Source of the DNA: JBDRGC01 sp043818215
Lineage (GTDB): Bacteria; Chloroflexota; Anaerolineae; Anaerolineales; UBA11858
DNA length: 19,317 nt
Reading direction: 5' to 3'
NCBI GenBank assembly: GCA_043818215.1
Contig: JBDRGC010000471.1
Span: 1 to 19,317, forward strand
The notes beneath the pieces are model-generated. The model had not been told where the DNA came from, made no database searches, and was given only the letters and a program-made list of their open reading frames with translations. How positions within the stretch are numbered: the stretch's first letter is position 1; each line of letters begins with the position of its first letter. Below are positions 1 through 6,753 of the stretch, in pieces. The translations under genes were made by a program, and so were the position numbers.

Positions 1-52
1 TTTTTCGGGGAAATTTATCAGGCAGAGACTCGGTTTTCTTAAAATCGTATTT

Positions 53-170
53 GAATCCGTGAAAATCCGTCAAATCCGTGTAATCCGTGTTCCATTTGAC
101 TAACCGTCAATTCAAATGTACGGCAGAAAAAAATATTTTAATCCGCGTCAATCCGCTCGATCCGCGTCAC
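53..170. repeat. Degenerate ATCCGT-type tandem repeat
   Basis: AATCCGTG-like words recur every 9-11 bases (about 53-92), followed by an AATCCGCGTC variant (about 140-170). The same family recurs in the opposite orientation at 7904-7940 and as a face-to-face pair at 8835-8917, so it is a dispersed family rather than a local accident. No gene is visible in 1-235. Confidence 0.75.
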
Positions 171-175
171 ACATG

Positions 176-196
176 CACTTGCCGCAGGTGCAAGTG
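176..196. other. Hairpin beyond the YcaQ-like gene end
   Basis: CACTTGC at 176-182 and GCAAGTG at 190-196 form a perfect 7-bp stem with a 7-nt loop, about 40 nt beyond the stop codon of the minus-strand gene at 236-1522. There is no T-run on either side, so it is not a classical intrinsic terminator. It may protect the transcript end or simply be a repeat remnant. Confidence 0.4.
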
Positions 197-235
197 TCCG
201 CGTTCTATTTCGTCAGCCCTCCTGAACGCTTACTT

Positions 236-1522
236 TCAGTTTATCTCAACTTCTGTGATCCATTGCAGGGTTTTCTCGTTTTTCACATTACCCCCAAGAT
301 GCACTTGTTTAGCCCCCAGGTACTTCACAAAATCATCCAAGCAGGCCATCAACGCTGACTTCATAGCCTCGTCGGGTTGAATCCCATCCTCCCACCACCA
401 GTTCGTGATCGTTAACACACGTTTCTTTTTGTCGAAAGCGGGGTCGAAGCGGGCTGCAAACTTGTCGCCGTAAATTATCGGCAGCACATAGTATCCGTAC
501 TTGCGCGTGGCTTTTGGTTTGTACACTTCCCACACATAATCGAAATCGAAGACCCGGCGCAGTGAGCCGCGGTCCCACATAAAATTGTCCAACGGCCCCA
601 GGATGGCGGCTCCCAATTGGGGATGCGTGTCATGCCTCACGGCTTCCAGCGTGGGCAGGTCTTCGGTGCGGATGAAAAAGATGCAGTTGGGAATATCCTC
701 CACTGAAACGGCGATGACTTGCCCGTTCTCCACAAGCCGGCCCAGGGCTGCCCGTCGAGCCTGACTCTTTACACCGACGATGCCCAGCCAATGTTCGCTG
801 GAGCCGGGATATGCCAGTCCCAGCCCTCCCACGCGGCGCAGTACGTGCCAGTTTTGATAGCCTTCCTCGTTCTCGTTGGGGTCAGGCGCGGAGAGCAGTT
901 CCGCGGGGAGCAGCCGCTCGATGGGATCGAAAATGCGCCGGTTGCTGACGCGATGATGAATGCCGATATGCCCCGTGGCGTATAGGCTTTCCAACGCGGC
1001 CCGCGCCATTTTTGTTGGCCCCCAGTACCAATCTACTTTTGCGTTGTTTTTGAAATCTAGTGAGGAGACAGGCCCACGGTCGCGAACAGCCTGGAGTACT
1101 TCGTCCAGGGCTGCCGCGGGCGGGCGGCGTGAGTCGTCATGCCCGCGGGCGCGGTGGCGGGTAAAATACGGCCAGTCTTCGAGCGCGTAAATCGAAGCCA
1201 TCTTGTCCCAGCCGTCCACTAATTGGCGGTTGGCGTAGAGCAACTCATCGAGCAGAGCAGGCCGGTAATCTTTCACCCGCGATTGCAGCACCAGATCCGG
1301 GTTGCGCCCCACCATGTTGATGGGGTCGAACTGGATGCTTCCGACGTGGCGGATAAATTCCAGAATCCCGGCTTTGCCTTCGAGTTGGCGCGGCGGCCAC
1401 AGATGATGATGTGCCAGCATGAAGCGGCGGGCAGCGGTTTTACTGATGGTCAATGTAGGTGTGGGGAGAGTGGGATTGGACAATTGGATTCCTTGTGCAT
1501 TTGCGAGATTCCCTGGCACCAC
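236..1522 (-). CDS. YcaQ/AlkX-type winged-helix DNA glycosylase (HTH_42 family)
   Basis: The 428-residue product matches the HTH_42 (former DUF1006) family of E. coli YcaQ and Streptomyces AlkZ. These DNA glycosylases excise bulky alkylated bases and unhook interstrand crosslinks. Visible features are an N-terminal helix region starting near ISKTAARRF, then GSIQFDP at residues 61-67. The QFD triplet (64-66) fits the Q-hydrophobic-D catalytic motif of the YcaQ branch rather than the QxQ of AlkZ. A DYVWEVYKP segment typical of the family lies in the C-terminal half. Length is close to the roughly 410 residues of YcaQ. The called start is GTG at 1522; GTG at 1519 is better spaced from a weak AGGGA. 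The first 23 residues do not look like the family and abut a dispersed repeat (1538-1577), so a TTG at 1453 is a serious alternative. The gene stands alone. Confidence 0.88.
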   Translation of the reverse strand: MVPGNLANAQGIQLSNPTLPTPTLTISKTAARRFMLAHHHLWPPRQLEGKAGILEFIRHVGSIQFDPINMVGRNPDLVLQSRVKDYRPALLDELLYANRQLVDGWDKMASIYALEDWPYFTRHRARGHDDSRRPPAAALDEVLQAVRDRGPVSSLDFKNNAKVDWYWGPTKMARAALESLYATGHIGIHHRVSNRRIFDPIERLLPAELLSAPDPNENEEGYQNWHVLRRVGGLGLAYPGSSEHWLGIVGVKSQARRAALGRLVENGQVIAVSVEDIPNCIFFIRTEDLPTLEAVRHDTHPQLGAAILGPLDNFMWDRGSLRRVFDFDYVWEVYKPKATRKYGYYVLPIIYGDKFAARFDPAFDKKKRVLTITNWWWEDGIQPDEAMKSALMACLDDFVKYLGAKQVHLGGNVKNEKTLQWITEVEIN

Positions 1523-1537
1523 CCATTCCCTGGATAC

Positions 1538-1577
1538 CGCAGGGACGGTGCAGGGCTGGTGTAGAAATCTCAGCTAC
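1538..1577 (-). repeat. 40-bp dispersed repeat, copy 1
   Basis: Read on the minus strand this segment matches 8990-9029 on the plus strand at about 36 of 40 positions, including an identical CCTGCACCGTCCCTGCG block. It sits immediately upstream of the YcaQ-like gene, with no gene in it. Origin unknown; it may be the end of a mobile element. Confidence 0.75.
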
Positions 1578-1624
1578 TTTGTTGGTCAAACCAGGAATTG
1601 TTGATTTTACCCCAAAATTACGCG

Positions 1625-1650
1625 AAAACGCACCGCAATTTTACGGTGCG
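1625..1650 (-). terminator. Intrinsic terminator behind tRNA-Arg
   Basis: CGCACCG (1629-1635) and CGGTGCG (1644-1650) form a 7-bp stem with an 8-nt A/T-rich loop. On the minus strand it follows the tRNA 3' end by 11 nt and is followed by TTTT. On the plus strand the same hairpin is followed by CTTTTTT, so it could act in both directions. Confidence 0.8.
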
Positions 1651-1661
1651 CTTTTTTGAAG

Positions 1662-1733
1662 CACCCCCACCGCGACTCGAACGCGGGTCTTCGGCTCCGG
1701 AGGCCGACGCTCTATCCACTGAGCTATGGGGGC
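1662..1733 (-). tRNA. tRNA-Arg (anticodon CCG)
   Basis: The full cloverleaf can be folded by eye on the minus strand: acceptor GCCCCCA/TGGGGGT (1:72 is a G-U pair), D arm GCTC-AGTGGATA-GAGC, anticodon stem TCGGC/GCCGA, 7-nt loop CTCCGGA giving anticodon CCG, a 4-nt variable loop AGAC, and T arm CCGCG-TTCGAGT-CGCGG. It decodes CGG arginine codons. CCA is not encoded (GCTT follows the acceptor stem). A TAAAAT -10-like box at 1746-1751 (minus) would start transcription a few bases upstream; no convincing -35 was seen. Confidence 0.95.
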
Positions 1734-1952
1734 GTGACGGGCTAAATTTTACCACATCTGCCCTAAACCCAGGAGGAACGAATTTCGGTATCATCTCCAA
1801 AAAGTAGGGAAGTGTTCCCGTACTTCGATTGCACTCACCACAAGATTCGGCCGCGGAGTGTAGCTTTCGCACTTCGTTCCAATGCTCAGGGCAGGAAGAT
1901 TGTTACCATAGTCCCAACGCAAATACGAGCGGACAGCGCAGTAGGCCGAATA

Positions 1953-2434
1953 GCGCGAATGGGTTAATTCCAATTCGCAGCATCCTGTCCTATTTGCTGT
2001 CATTTTTTGCTCGGCAGAATATGACAACGAATTATAAAGGATAGCGCGAATAGGTGGTTTTCAATTCGCGGTATCCGTTTTTATTCGCTGTCATTTTTTG
2101 GGCGCGAATGGGTTGGGTTCAATTCGCGACATCCTGCCCTATTCGCTGTCATTTTTTTTGGGCGCGAATGGGTGGTTTTCAATTCGCGGCATCCGCTTTT
2201 ATTCGCTGTAATTTTTTTGGGCGCGAATAGGATGATTCCAATTCGCGGCATCCTGCCCTATTCGCTGTCATTTTTGTTTGCTGGGCAGAATATGACAACG
2301 AATTTCAAAGGATAGCGCGAATTGGTTGAGTTCAATTCGCGGTATCCGATTTTATTCGCTGTCATTTTTTTGGGCGCGAATAGGTTGAGTTCAATTCGCG
2401 GCATCCGATTTTATTCGCTGTCATTTTTGTTTGG
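1953..2434. repeat. Tandem array of seven palindromic ~60-bp units
   Basis: Units begin with GCGCGAAT at 1953, 2044, 2102, 2162, 2221, 2315 and 2374. Each carries CGCGAAT...ATTCGCG (hairpin), CATCC or TATCC, then ATTCGCTGTCAT and a T-run. Five units are 58-61 bp. Units 1 and 5 (91 and 94 bp) carry an extra left arm for the following unit, beginning ATGACAACGAAT. With that arm, 2021-2094 and 2292-2365 are complete 74-bp palindromes. In the second, the arms match over ATGACA, CGAAT, GGATA and CGCGAATTG around an 8-nt centre. The flanks 1740-1952 and 2435-2496 show no gene. A solo copy lies at 4678-4755. Confidence 0.93.
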
Positions 2435-2496
2435 CCATATCTCAAAAAATCGCGCGCCCTGTGGGGGTTCCCCTCGCGCAGCTCCCCTGGCCCCAT

Positions 2497-2787
2497 TTAT
2501 GGCGATGGGTCTGGCACGAGACGGATTTCGAAGTGAGCGTCTAGTGCTCCAGCAACGCGCTTGAGAAAAGACAGGCTGGGGGGAGTTTCTCCGCTCTCGA
2601 GCCGTGCTATGGAGGGTTGTTTCGTGCCGACCAACTCGGCCAGTTGGGCCTGGGTTAGGCCGCGCCCGATGCGTAGGCGGGTGATTTGGTACCCTGGCTC
2701 TAGCTCATGGAGAGTCTCTACGAATTCTGCATCTTGCATTTGTTCAGTCTGCCAATCTTTGAAAGTGGTAGTAGATATGGGGGTCAT
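2497..2787 (-). CDS. HigA-like XRE-family antitoxin, apparently without its toxin
   Basis: This 96-residue protein is mostly a helix-turn-helix of the XRE type. EPGYQITRLRIGRGLTQAQL leads into LAELVGTKQPSIARLES, the recognition helix region at about residues 45-66. N-terminal QMQDAEFVETLHELEPGYQI is the leader typical of HigA-type antitoxins that bind and neutralise a RelE/HigB mRNA-cleaving toxin and repress their own promoter. In this family the toxin normally precedes the antitoxin, but only 86 nt separate this start from a -10 box, and they contain just a 15-codon frame (2791-2838). It is therefore an orphan, or a regulator that outlived its toxin. An inverted repeat over the promoter (2874-2893) is a likely autoregulatory operator. 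Confidence 0.85.
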   Translation of the reverse strand: MTPISTTTFKDWQTEQMQDAEFVETLHELEPGYQITRLRIGRGLTQAQLAELVGTKQPSIARLESGETPPSLSFLKRVAGALDAHFEIRLVPDPSP

Positions 2788-2790
2788 CAG

Positions 2791-2838
2791 TCATTTCTCG
2801 AAATGGATTTGCCAGCGGGTTTCGTTGTTCTTGGACAT
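2791..2838 (-). pseudogene. 15-codon frame, possible HigB toxin start remnant
   Basis: The reading frame MSKNNETRWQIHFEK ends 3 nt before the antitoxin start codon. The RWQIHFEK stretch resembles the first beta strand of Gp49/HigB-type toxins (W-x-I-x-F-Y-E type starts), followed at once by a stop. One reading is that an internal deletion removed nearly all of the toxin. Another is a leader peptide coupling translation, or chance. The frame is too short for sequence alone to decide. Confidence 0.3.
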
Positions 2839-2872
2839 AGTCGCTCAATACTAAAGTTGGTATGTAGCACAC

Positions 2873-2893
2873 ATTATAACAAAACGGTTATAA
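2873..2893 (-). promoter_or_regulatory. -10 box overlapped by a palindromic operator
   Basis: On the minus strand TATAAT lies at 2878-2873. It is embedded in the perfect inverted repeat TTATAAC (2874-2880), 6-nt spacer, GTTATAA (2887-2893). No good -35 was found. A dyad sitting on the -10 box directly ahead of an XRE regulator is the usual layout of antitoxin autorepression, so binding by the product of 2497-2787 is inferred. Confidence 0.6.
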
Positions 2894-2997
2894 AACGAAT
2901 AGGGGTCACAGGAAAAATGTCACTGTAAAAATTTCTAGCCAGTGTCCCCAGGTTGGGAGAACTAATCCGCTTTCAGATGGCTTTACGGGTCAATCCA

Positions 2998-3124
2998 CCA
3001 GAATCAAAAAAGCGAGGCCGGTATGACCTCGCTTTTCGAGTATTACCCTCCGTCGATGCACACGAGCCGATGTCGCTCAAGCGCGGGTGTGAAAAGATCG
3101 TGCTGCCCGAAAGGATTGGCGGCA
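2998..3124. repeat. 127-bp twin repeat, copy 1
   Basis: This segment and 6626-6753 are direct copies, both running from CCAGAATCAAAAA to AAGGATTGGCGGCA. The middle third is the best conserved (TTACCCTCCGTCGATGCACA in both). Most differences would change amino acids in the only shared open frame, so it does not look coding. Nothing recognisable lies in the adjacent 3125-3279. Confidence 0.85.
3006..3036 (-). terminator. Intrinsic terminator at the end of the twin repeat
   Basis: AAAAGCGAGG (3008-3017) and CCTCGCTTTT (3027-3036) form a strong 10-bp stem with a 9-nt loop. On the minus strand the stem runs into TTTTTTG, a classical terminator. It would end transcripts coming from the exported-protein gene that stops at 3280. 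The T-run on the plus side is also sufficient for bidirectional action. Confidence 0.75.
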
Positions 3125-3279
3125 GTCTCACCACACAATGGCCTGGGCTTCACCCGCGCCACGTCTGCGTGAAAGATATCTTTGCTAACCAACTAACCAC
3201 AAAGTGCGTATGGCTGCCGCTGACCAGCCGCGCAAGTGGTGTTGGGCGGAAGTCCTTGTTGGGCGGCGTTTGCGGCTTA

Positions 3280-4569
3280 CTACCGCACCACCAGGGGTAG
3301 ATATAGTCTGAATCCACCCCCTCCTTCATTTAGTTGATAACTAGGTGCCAAACAAAAACTACCCGAATAAGCCCAAACACTCGGGCTGATGACAGACGTG
3401 GCCGTGATGTGGAGTGTCTCCCGCATTGTGTCGGTGACGGCAATGTTGGGCGCGTGGACGGCTATAATTCCCAACAAGCCGGGAGTCCATTGGTTTGGAG
3501 GCGGGCCAACGGTGATTGTGAACGGGACGTTCGGCACCGGGACAGGGACAGAGTCAGATTCTGTCGACTGATAATAGTAGGTATAGTCCCAGCCTTGAGA
3601 AGAGGAGGTAGTAATTGTGAAGGTGTGTGTTACCGTATCCCAGTTCTCCAGGCAGTAGGTGTGGGTAAAGGGCACAGTAGGCGTGATGTATTGCACCGCG
3701 GTCGGGTTCAATGGGGTATCTTCATAGGCGCAATGCACCCCAAAAGACGCTTGGGGATCAGGGATCGTGAGGTTCCCGTAACGCAGAGCGTAGGAATAAG
3801 GGCCAGCGAACAGGTAGCCATTGTAGCCTAGCACTTCCACCGGGCAGCCAGCGCAGTCGAGAGCACTCGCCTCGCTGCCAAAATCGATCCGGAAGCGCAG
3901 TCCCAGAGACGGCGGCCACGAGTCTGCATCCAGACGGAAGGGCTGGTCGGGGAAGGGAAATTGCTCACCCTGCGGCAGCCACCATACTTCCCAGTGCGAT
4001 TGGTTGTTGGCGATAGGGTATTGGACATTTACAATCTGCTCCAGGTCAACTCGCCGGGTGACGCTGACGGCGACCGTGGTCAGCGTGGTCGTGGATGGCG
4101 GTGAGTAATAGCTGAACGTCATGGCATCAGGCTCCCCAGGCGGGATGCCGGGGAGCAGACTGCTGAGGGTGTAGGTAGGCGGTGCATGTGGAACGCGGAT
4201 GGCCAGGTAGCCTTTTTCCGCCAGCTCGTCCAAATAGGGGATGGTCTGGCCGTCGCCAGTCTGTAGCGTTATTCCGCTCGCCGTAGTCGTAGGCGTGAAA
4301 ACGTCCGTCTCGCCGAATTCCAACCACACGTCGACGGATTGCCCATGCGCCTCCATCTGGAGCGCATCAGACGGTAACAAATCAGCGTGATAAAAATAGG
4401 GGAAGCTGCATCCTAGGGGAAGGCACGCCAGCGTCGATAGTACGAGTAATATCAGACCAGCACGAATGTACAATTTCGGCCAAGTCAGGTTGGATCTCGG
4501 TGGTGGTAATGGCTCACACCCCACCATCGCTGCAGCATTTGCAAATTGAGTATCTTCTATTGATTTCAT
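3280..4569 (-). CDS. Exported protein with Chloroflexota-type C-terminal tail
   Basis: This 429-residue protein has one hydrophobic stretch near the N-terminus (YIRAGLILLVLSTLACLPLG), read as a signal or anchor. A cysteine follows it, but the residues before it are not a canonical lipobox. The rest is beta-rich and Thr/Pro-rich. The C-terminal part (THTYCLENWDTVTHTFTITT, then SVWAYSGSFCLAP) resembles Ig-like repeats of actinobacterial and Chloroflexota surface proteins, and it ends FRLYLPLVVR. I recognise that arginine-terminated YLPLV tail from many Chloroflexota exported proteins; a sorting role is inferred only. ATG at 4569 is chosen because a TATAAT box lies at 4656-4651 and the longer frame to 4728 would run through a palindromic repeat. 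No enzyme motif was seen; the function is unknown. Confidence 0.8.
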   Translation of the reverse strand: MKSIEDTQFANAAAMVGCEPLPPPRSNLTWPKLYIRAGLILLVLSTLACLPLGCSFPYFYHADLLPSDALQMEAHGQSVDVWLEFGETDVFTPTTTASGITLQTGDGQTIPYLDELAEKGYLAIRVPHAPPTYTLSSLLPGIPPGEPDAMTFSYYSPPSTTTLTTVAVSVTRRVDLEQIVNVQYPIANNQSHWEVWWLPQGEQFPFPDQPFRLDADSWPPSLGLRFRIDFGSEASALDCAGCPVEVLGYNGYLFAGPYSYALRYGNLTIPDPQASFGVHCAYEDTPLNPTAVQYITPTVPFTHTYCLENWDTVTHTFTITTSSSQGWDYTYYYQSTESDSVPVPVPNVPFTITVGPPPNQWTPGLLGIIAVHAPNIAVTDTMRETLHITATSVISPSVWAYSGSFCLAPSYQLNEGGGGFRLYLPLVVR

Positions 4570-4650
4570 TTTATTCTTACTTTCTGTTTTGGTAGAGATT
4601 CCAGCATGATTGGGCAGGAGCATTGCAATCATATCGAGCGCCTGGGGAAA

Positions 4651-4656
4651 ATTATA
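4651..4656 (-). promoter_or_regulatory. -10 box of the exported-protein gene
   Basis: TATAAT on the minus strand, with a weak TTGCGC 19 bp upstream as the only -35 candidate. It would start transcription about 75 nt ahead of the ATG at 4569. The palindromic repeat copy at 4678-4755 lies just upstream of it. Confidence 0.5.
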
Positions 4657-4677
4657 CTGTAGAGAACACAGCACTGC

Positions 4678-4755
4678 GCAACAAATTACAAAGAATAGCG
4701 CGAATGGGTGGTGTTCAATTCGCGGCATCCTGCTCTATTCGCTGTCATTTTTTGC
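4678..4755. repeat. Solo copy of the 74-bp palindrome
   Basis: GCGCGAAT at 4698 is followed by ATTCGCGGCATCC and ATTCGCTGTCAT, as in the units at 1953-2434. It is preceded by CAACAAATTACAAAGAATA, a diverged version of the left arm seen in array units 1 and 5. This copy shows that the family moves or is copied as a single unit. It lies between the exported-protein promoter and the IS3 element. Confidence 0.88.
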
Positions 4756-4925
4756 GGGCAAATGTGTTCGTTCAAATTATTATATCACGATGATGGCGGA
4801 ATGTGTCAATGGTTTGAGACAACTTTGCTGATAATTTAAGCTCTAATTTCAAGGTCCGTGTGGGCCTCTTGGAGATCAACATCCTGTCAAGCCGGGCAGG
4901 ATGAGTTTATCGCTTTTGGCCTCCA

Positions 4926-4969
4926 GATGGGCAGAAAAAGGGGCAGAGAGTTGCAGATCTCTGCCCATC
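4926..4969. other. Competing hairpins in the IS3 tail
   Basis: GGGCAGAGA (4941-4949) pairs with TCTCTGCCC (4958-4966) over 9 bp. Alternatively GATGGGCAGA (4926-4935) pairs with TCTGCCCATC (4960-4969) over 10 bp. The two share the right arm and exclude each other. The rest of 4842-5104 shows no credible gene. Confidence 0.6.
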
Positions 4970-5104
4970 TGTCGGCACTCGTGTCGGCGCTCGAGTTGCT
5001 CTCCAGCATTGCTCTATCCTCCGCACGAGTGGCAAGATTGTATCATACGGAGTTCGACAGTTGGGTAGAATTTTCAGGTTCAAAACAAGTTGGTCAGATT
5101 TAGA

Positions 5105-6094
5105 TTACGTCTCAGTTGTTTTCTGTGGTGGGTTGATCCAAACAGCTTCAGGTAATTTCGGAGCTTTGGGAACTCCATTGACAAATCGTTCTGGATGTTT
5201 CTCATAAGCCGTTTGTAAAACATTCTGACGTTTTTGTATGATGATAAGCGCTCTCCCGAAATGAACATCCGAAGGTGTCATCAAGCCCAATGAACTGTGA
5301 TGATGCCCATTGTTATACCAATCAAAGAATGGGCGCGCCCAAGCCCGAGCGTCGGGTTGGCTGCCAAAGCGATCTGGATAACCTGGACGATATTTCATTG
5401 TTTTGAACTGGGCCTCAGAGTACGGATTGTCGTTGGATGTGTACGGTCTGGAGTGGCTCTTACTCACGCCTAAATCAGCCAGCAACAAGGCCAATGATTT
5501 GGCAATCATCGGGCCGCCTCGATCCGCATGGATTGTGAGTTGCTCCGGGTCAACAGCTTGTTTCTCACAGGTTTGAGAAATCAACTCTTCGGCCAGCTTG
5601 GCTGTCTCTCGTCCAGCGATCATCCAGCCGACCACATAGCGACTGAAAATGTCCAGAATGACGTACAAATAGTAGTAGGTCCATTTTACTGGCCCTAACA
5701 GCTTGGTAATGTCCCAACTCCACACCTGATTCGGGGCGGTAGCCAGCAATTCCGGCTTTTTGTACTGGGGATGCCGTAATTGATCCCGACGTTCTCGCAC
5801 TTCATCGTTCTCTTCTAGAATGCGATACATCGTTCGCCAGTGACAAAGGTAAGTGTCTTCGTCCAGTAAAGTGGCATATACCTCCCGAGGCGATTGATCT
5901 TGAAAACGTTCATTGTTGAGCGTTTCTCGAACTTTTACTTTCTCTTCTGGTTTGAGCGCTCGCTGTGGCGTAGTAGGAAGAGCAGGCTGTGCTGGTTTCT
6001 GCGATCGGTAGAATGAACTCCTGGGTACGCTCAACGCTCCGCAGGCCGCTGAAACATTTAGCCTTTCTGATAACTGTTCCGCTTCTTGGATCAA
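5105..6094 (-). CDS. IS3-family transposase, OrfB (rve/DDE integrase core)
   Basis: This catalytic half of the transposase has 329 residues when started at TTG 6094. An HTH_21-like region (about 60-110) precedes the rve core starting at WSWDITKL. The acidic triad is intact: D128 in WSWDIT, D191 in HADRGG, and E227 in DNPYSEAQFKTMKY. Thirty-five residues separate the last two, the classical DD35E spacing. The TTG start overlaps the orfA stop by 4 bases (TTGA), and orfB is in the -1 frame relative to orfA. It is therefore probably made mainly as an OrfAB fusion by frameshifting at the A8 run (6142-6149), the usual IS3 strategy. No stop interrupts that fused frame, so the element may still be active. 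Confidence 0.94.
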   Translation of the reverse strand: MIQEAEQLSERLNVSAACGALSVPRSSFYRSQKPAQPALPTTPQRALKPEEKVKVRETLNNERFQDQSPREVYATLLDEDTYLCHWRTMYRILEENDEVRERRDQLRHPQYKKPELLATAPNQVWSWDITKLLGPVKWTYYYLYVILDIFSRYVVGWMIAGRETAKLAEELISQTCEKQAVDPEQLTIHADRGGPMIAKSLALLLADLGVSKSHSRPYTSNDNPYSEAQFKTMKYRPGYPDRFGSQPDARAWARPFFDWYNNGHHHSSLGLMTPSDVHFGRALIIIQKRQNVLQTAYEKHPERFVNGVPKAPKLPEAVWINPPQKTTET

Positions 6095-6516
6095 TTCTCT
6101 TCTCTGGTCTTCGTCTCTGGCAGACCAAGTATCTGAGAGACTTTTTTTTGAACGTCTATGATCAACTCTGCTTGCTCCAGCCGCCGACGCAAACGCTTGT
6201 TCTCCTGCCTCAATCTGACGATTTCACTTGCTTGAGAATCTTTATTAGGGCCTCGTTTCTTGGACTTCAATCCATCCATTTCGTTACGCTCTCTCTGGCA
6301 ACGCCAGGTCGTAATGTGAGATGAATACAGTCCTTCTCGGCGCAGCAATGCCCCTTTTTCGCCCGGTTCGTTGCAAGCTTCATATTCGTTTAGAATCCGT
6401 CGTTTGTATTTCGCTGAGAACCGTCTGCGTTTGGCCTTCGGTATATCATGCCCTATGGGTACAACCTCTGGATCGGGATCTTGTTCAACCGCTTTGTTTT
6501 TCTGGTCGTGAGACAT
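6091..6516 (-). CDS. IS3-family transposase, OrfA (HTH DNA-binding half)
   Basis: The 141-residue product has the layout of IS3 OrfA: a basic helix-turn-helix region (KRRRFSAKYKRRILNEYEAC to about residue 75, with TTW near 69-71), followed by a leucine-zipper helix (IVRLRQENKRLRRRLEQAEL, about 99-118). OrfA binds the terminal repeats, and the zipper dimerises it with OrfAB. It starts at ATG 6516, 65 bases inside the element end at 6580, which leaves room for the terminal repeat and promoter. Near its end the codons CAA AAA AAA GTC give a slippery run. OrfA alone usually acts as a repressor (family knowledge). Confidence 0.92.
   Translation of the reverse strand: MSHDQKNKAVEQDPDPEVVPIGHDIPKAKRRRFSAKYKRRILNEYEACNEPGEKGALLRREGLYSSHITTWRCQRERNEMDGLKSKKRGPNKDSQASEIVRLRQENKRLRRRLEQAELIIDVQKKVSQILGLPETKTREEN
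6142..6149 (-). promoter_or_regulatory. Probable -1 programmed frameshift site (A8)
   Basis: On the minus strand eight consecutive A residues read in orfA as cAA AAA AAA G, matching the A-AAA-AAA slippery pattern. A -1 slip here continues in the orfB frame (SLSDTWSARDEDQRREL, then IQEAEQL) with no stop, giving the OrfAB fusion. Confidence 0.7.
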
Positions 6517-6625
6517 CGGTTTTCTCCTTCGCCCTGCACTCTAAATTATTGGTTGCAGTTGTCTCACTATTATAGGCACAGAGGGTGGGGTGGATTTCGT
6601 GACGTAATTGGTTTCCAGAGAGTTT

Positions 6626-6753
6626 CCAGAATCAAAAATGCGAGATCGGTAAAACCTCACTTTTCGAGTGTTACCCTCCGTCGATGCACACCAGCCGATG
6701 CTGCTCAGGCACGGGTGTGAAAAGTTCGTGCTACCCGAAAGGATTGGCGGCAC
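6626..6753. repeat. 128-bp twin repeat, copy 2
   Basis: Direct copy of 2998-3124, 46 bp outside the IS3 end. Its terminator-like stem is eroded (GCGAG..CTCAC instead of GCGAGG..CCTCGC), so it probably no longer terminates well. The segment 6754-6886 beyond it shows no gene. Confidence 0.85.

Larger units (their letters stand above)
4802..6580 (-). mobile_element. IS3-family insertion sequence with long non-coding tail
   Basis: Two overlapping frames (orfA 6091-6516, orfB 5105-6094) are bounded by imperfect inverted repeats of about 40 bp. The plus strand from 4802 and the minus strand from 6580 both begin TGTG and share TGAGACAACT and ATAATTTA in register, which fixes the ends near 4802 and 6580 (1.78 kb). 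IS3 elements are usually 1.2-1.6 kb. The excess lies in about 260 bp between orfB and the 4802 end. No target duplication is obvious (GAA versus GAG next to the ends). If the outer repeat were fortuitous, the element would end nearer 5090. Confidence 0.72.

Noticed and set aside
1662..1733. tRNA-Arg as integration site of a genomic island
   Set aside because: No integrase gene and no second copy of the tRNA 3' end were seen in the window.
1953..2434. CRISPR array
   Set aside because: The units are directly adjacent palindromes without unique spacers of constant length, and no cas gene is present.
2953..3300. Open frame of 115 residues through the twin repeat
   Set aside because: Between the two copies of the repeat most substitutions change the amino acid, and no start or ribosome site is shared, so the frame is not under coding selection.
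4570..4728. Upstream extension of the exported protein to 482 residues
   Set aside because: It would start inside the palindromic repeat and upstream of the TATAAT box at 4651-4656, and would place the hydrophobic signal more than 90 residues from the N-terminus.
4858..5103. Passenger gene in the IS3 tail
   Set aside because: The frame has no ribosome site, spans the competing hairpins and shows no recognisable motif.
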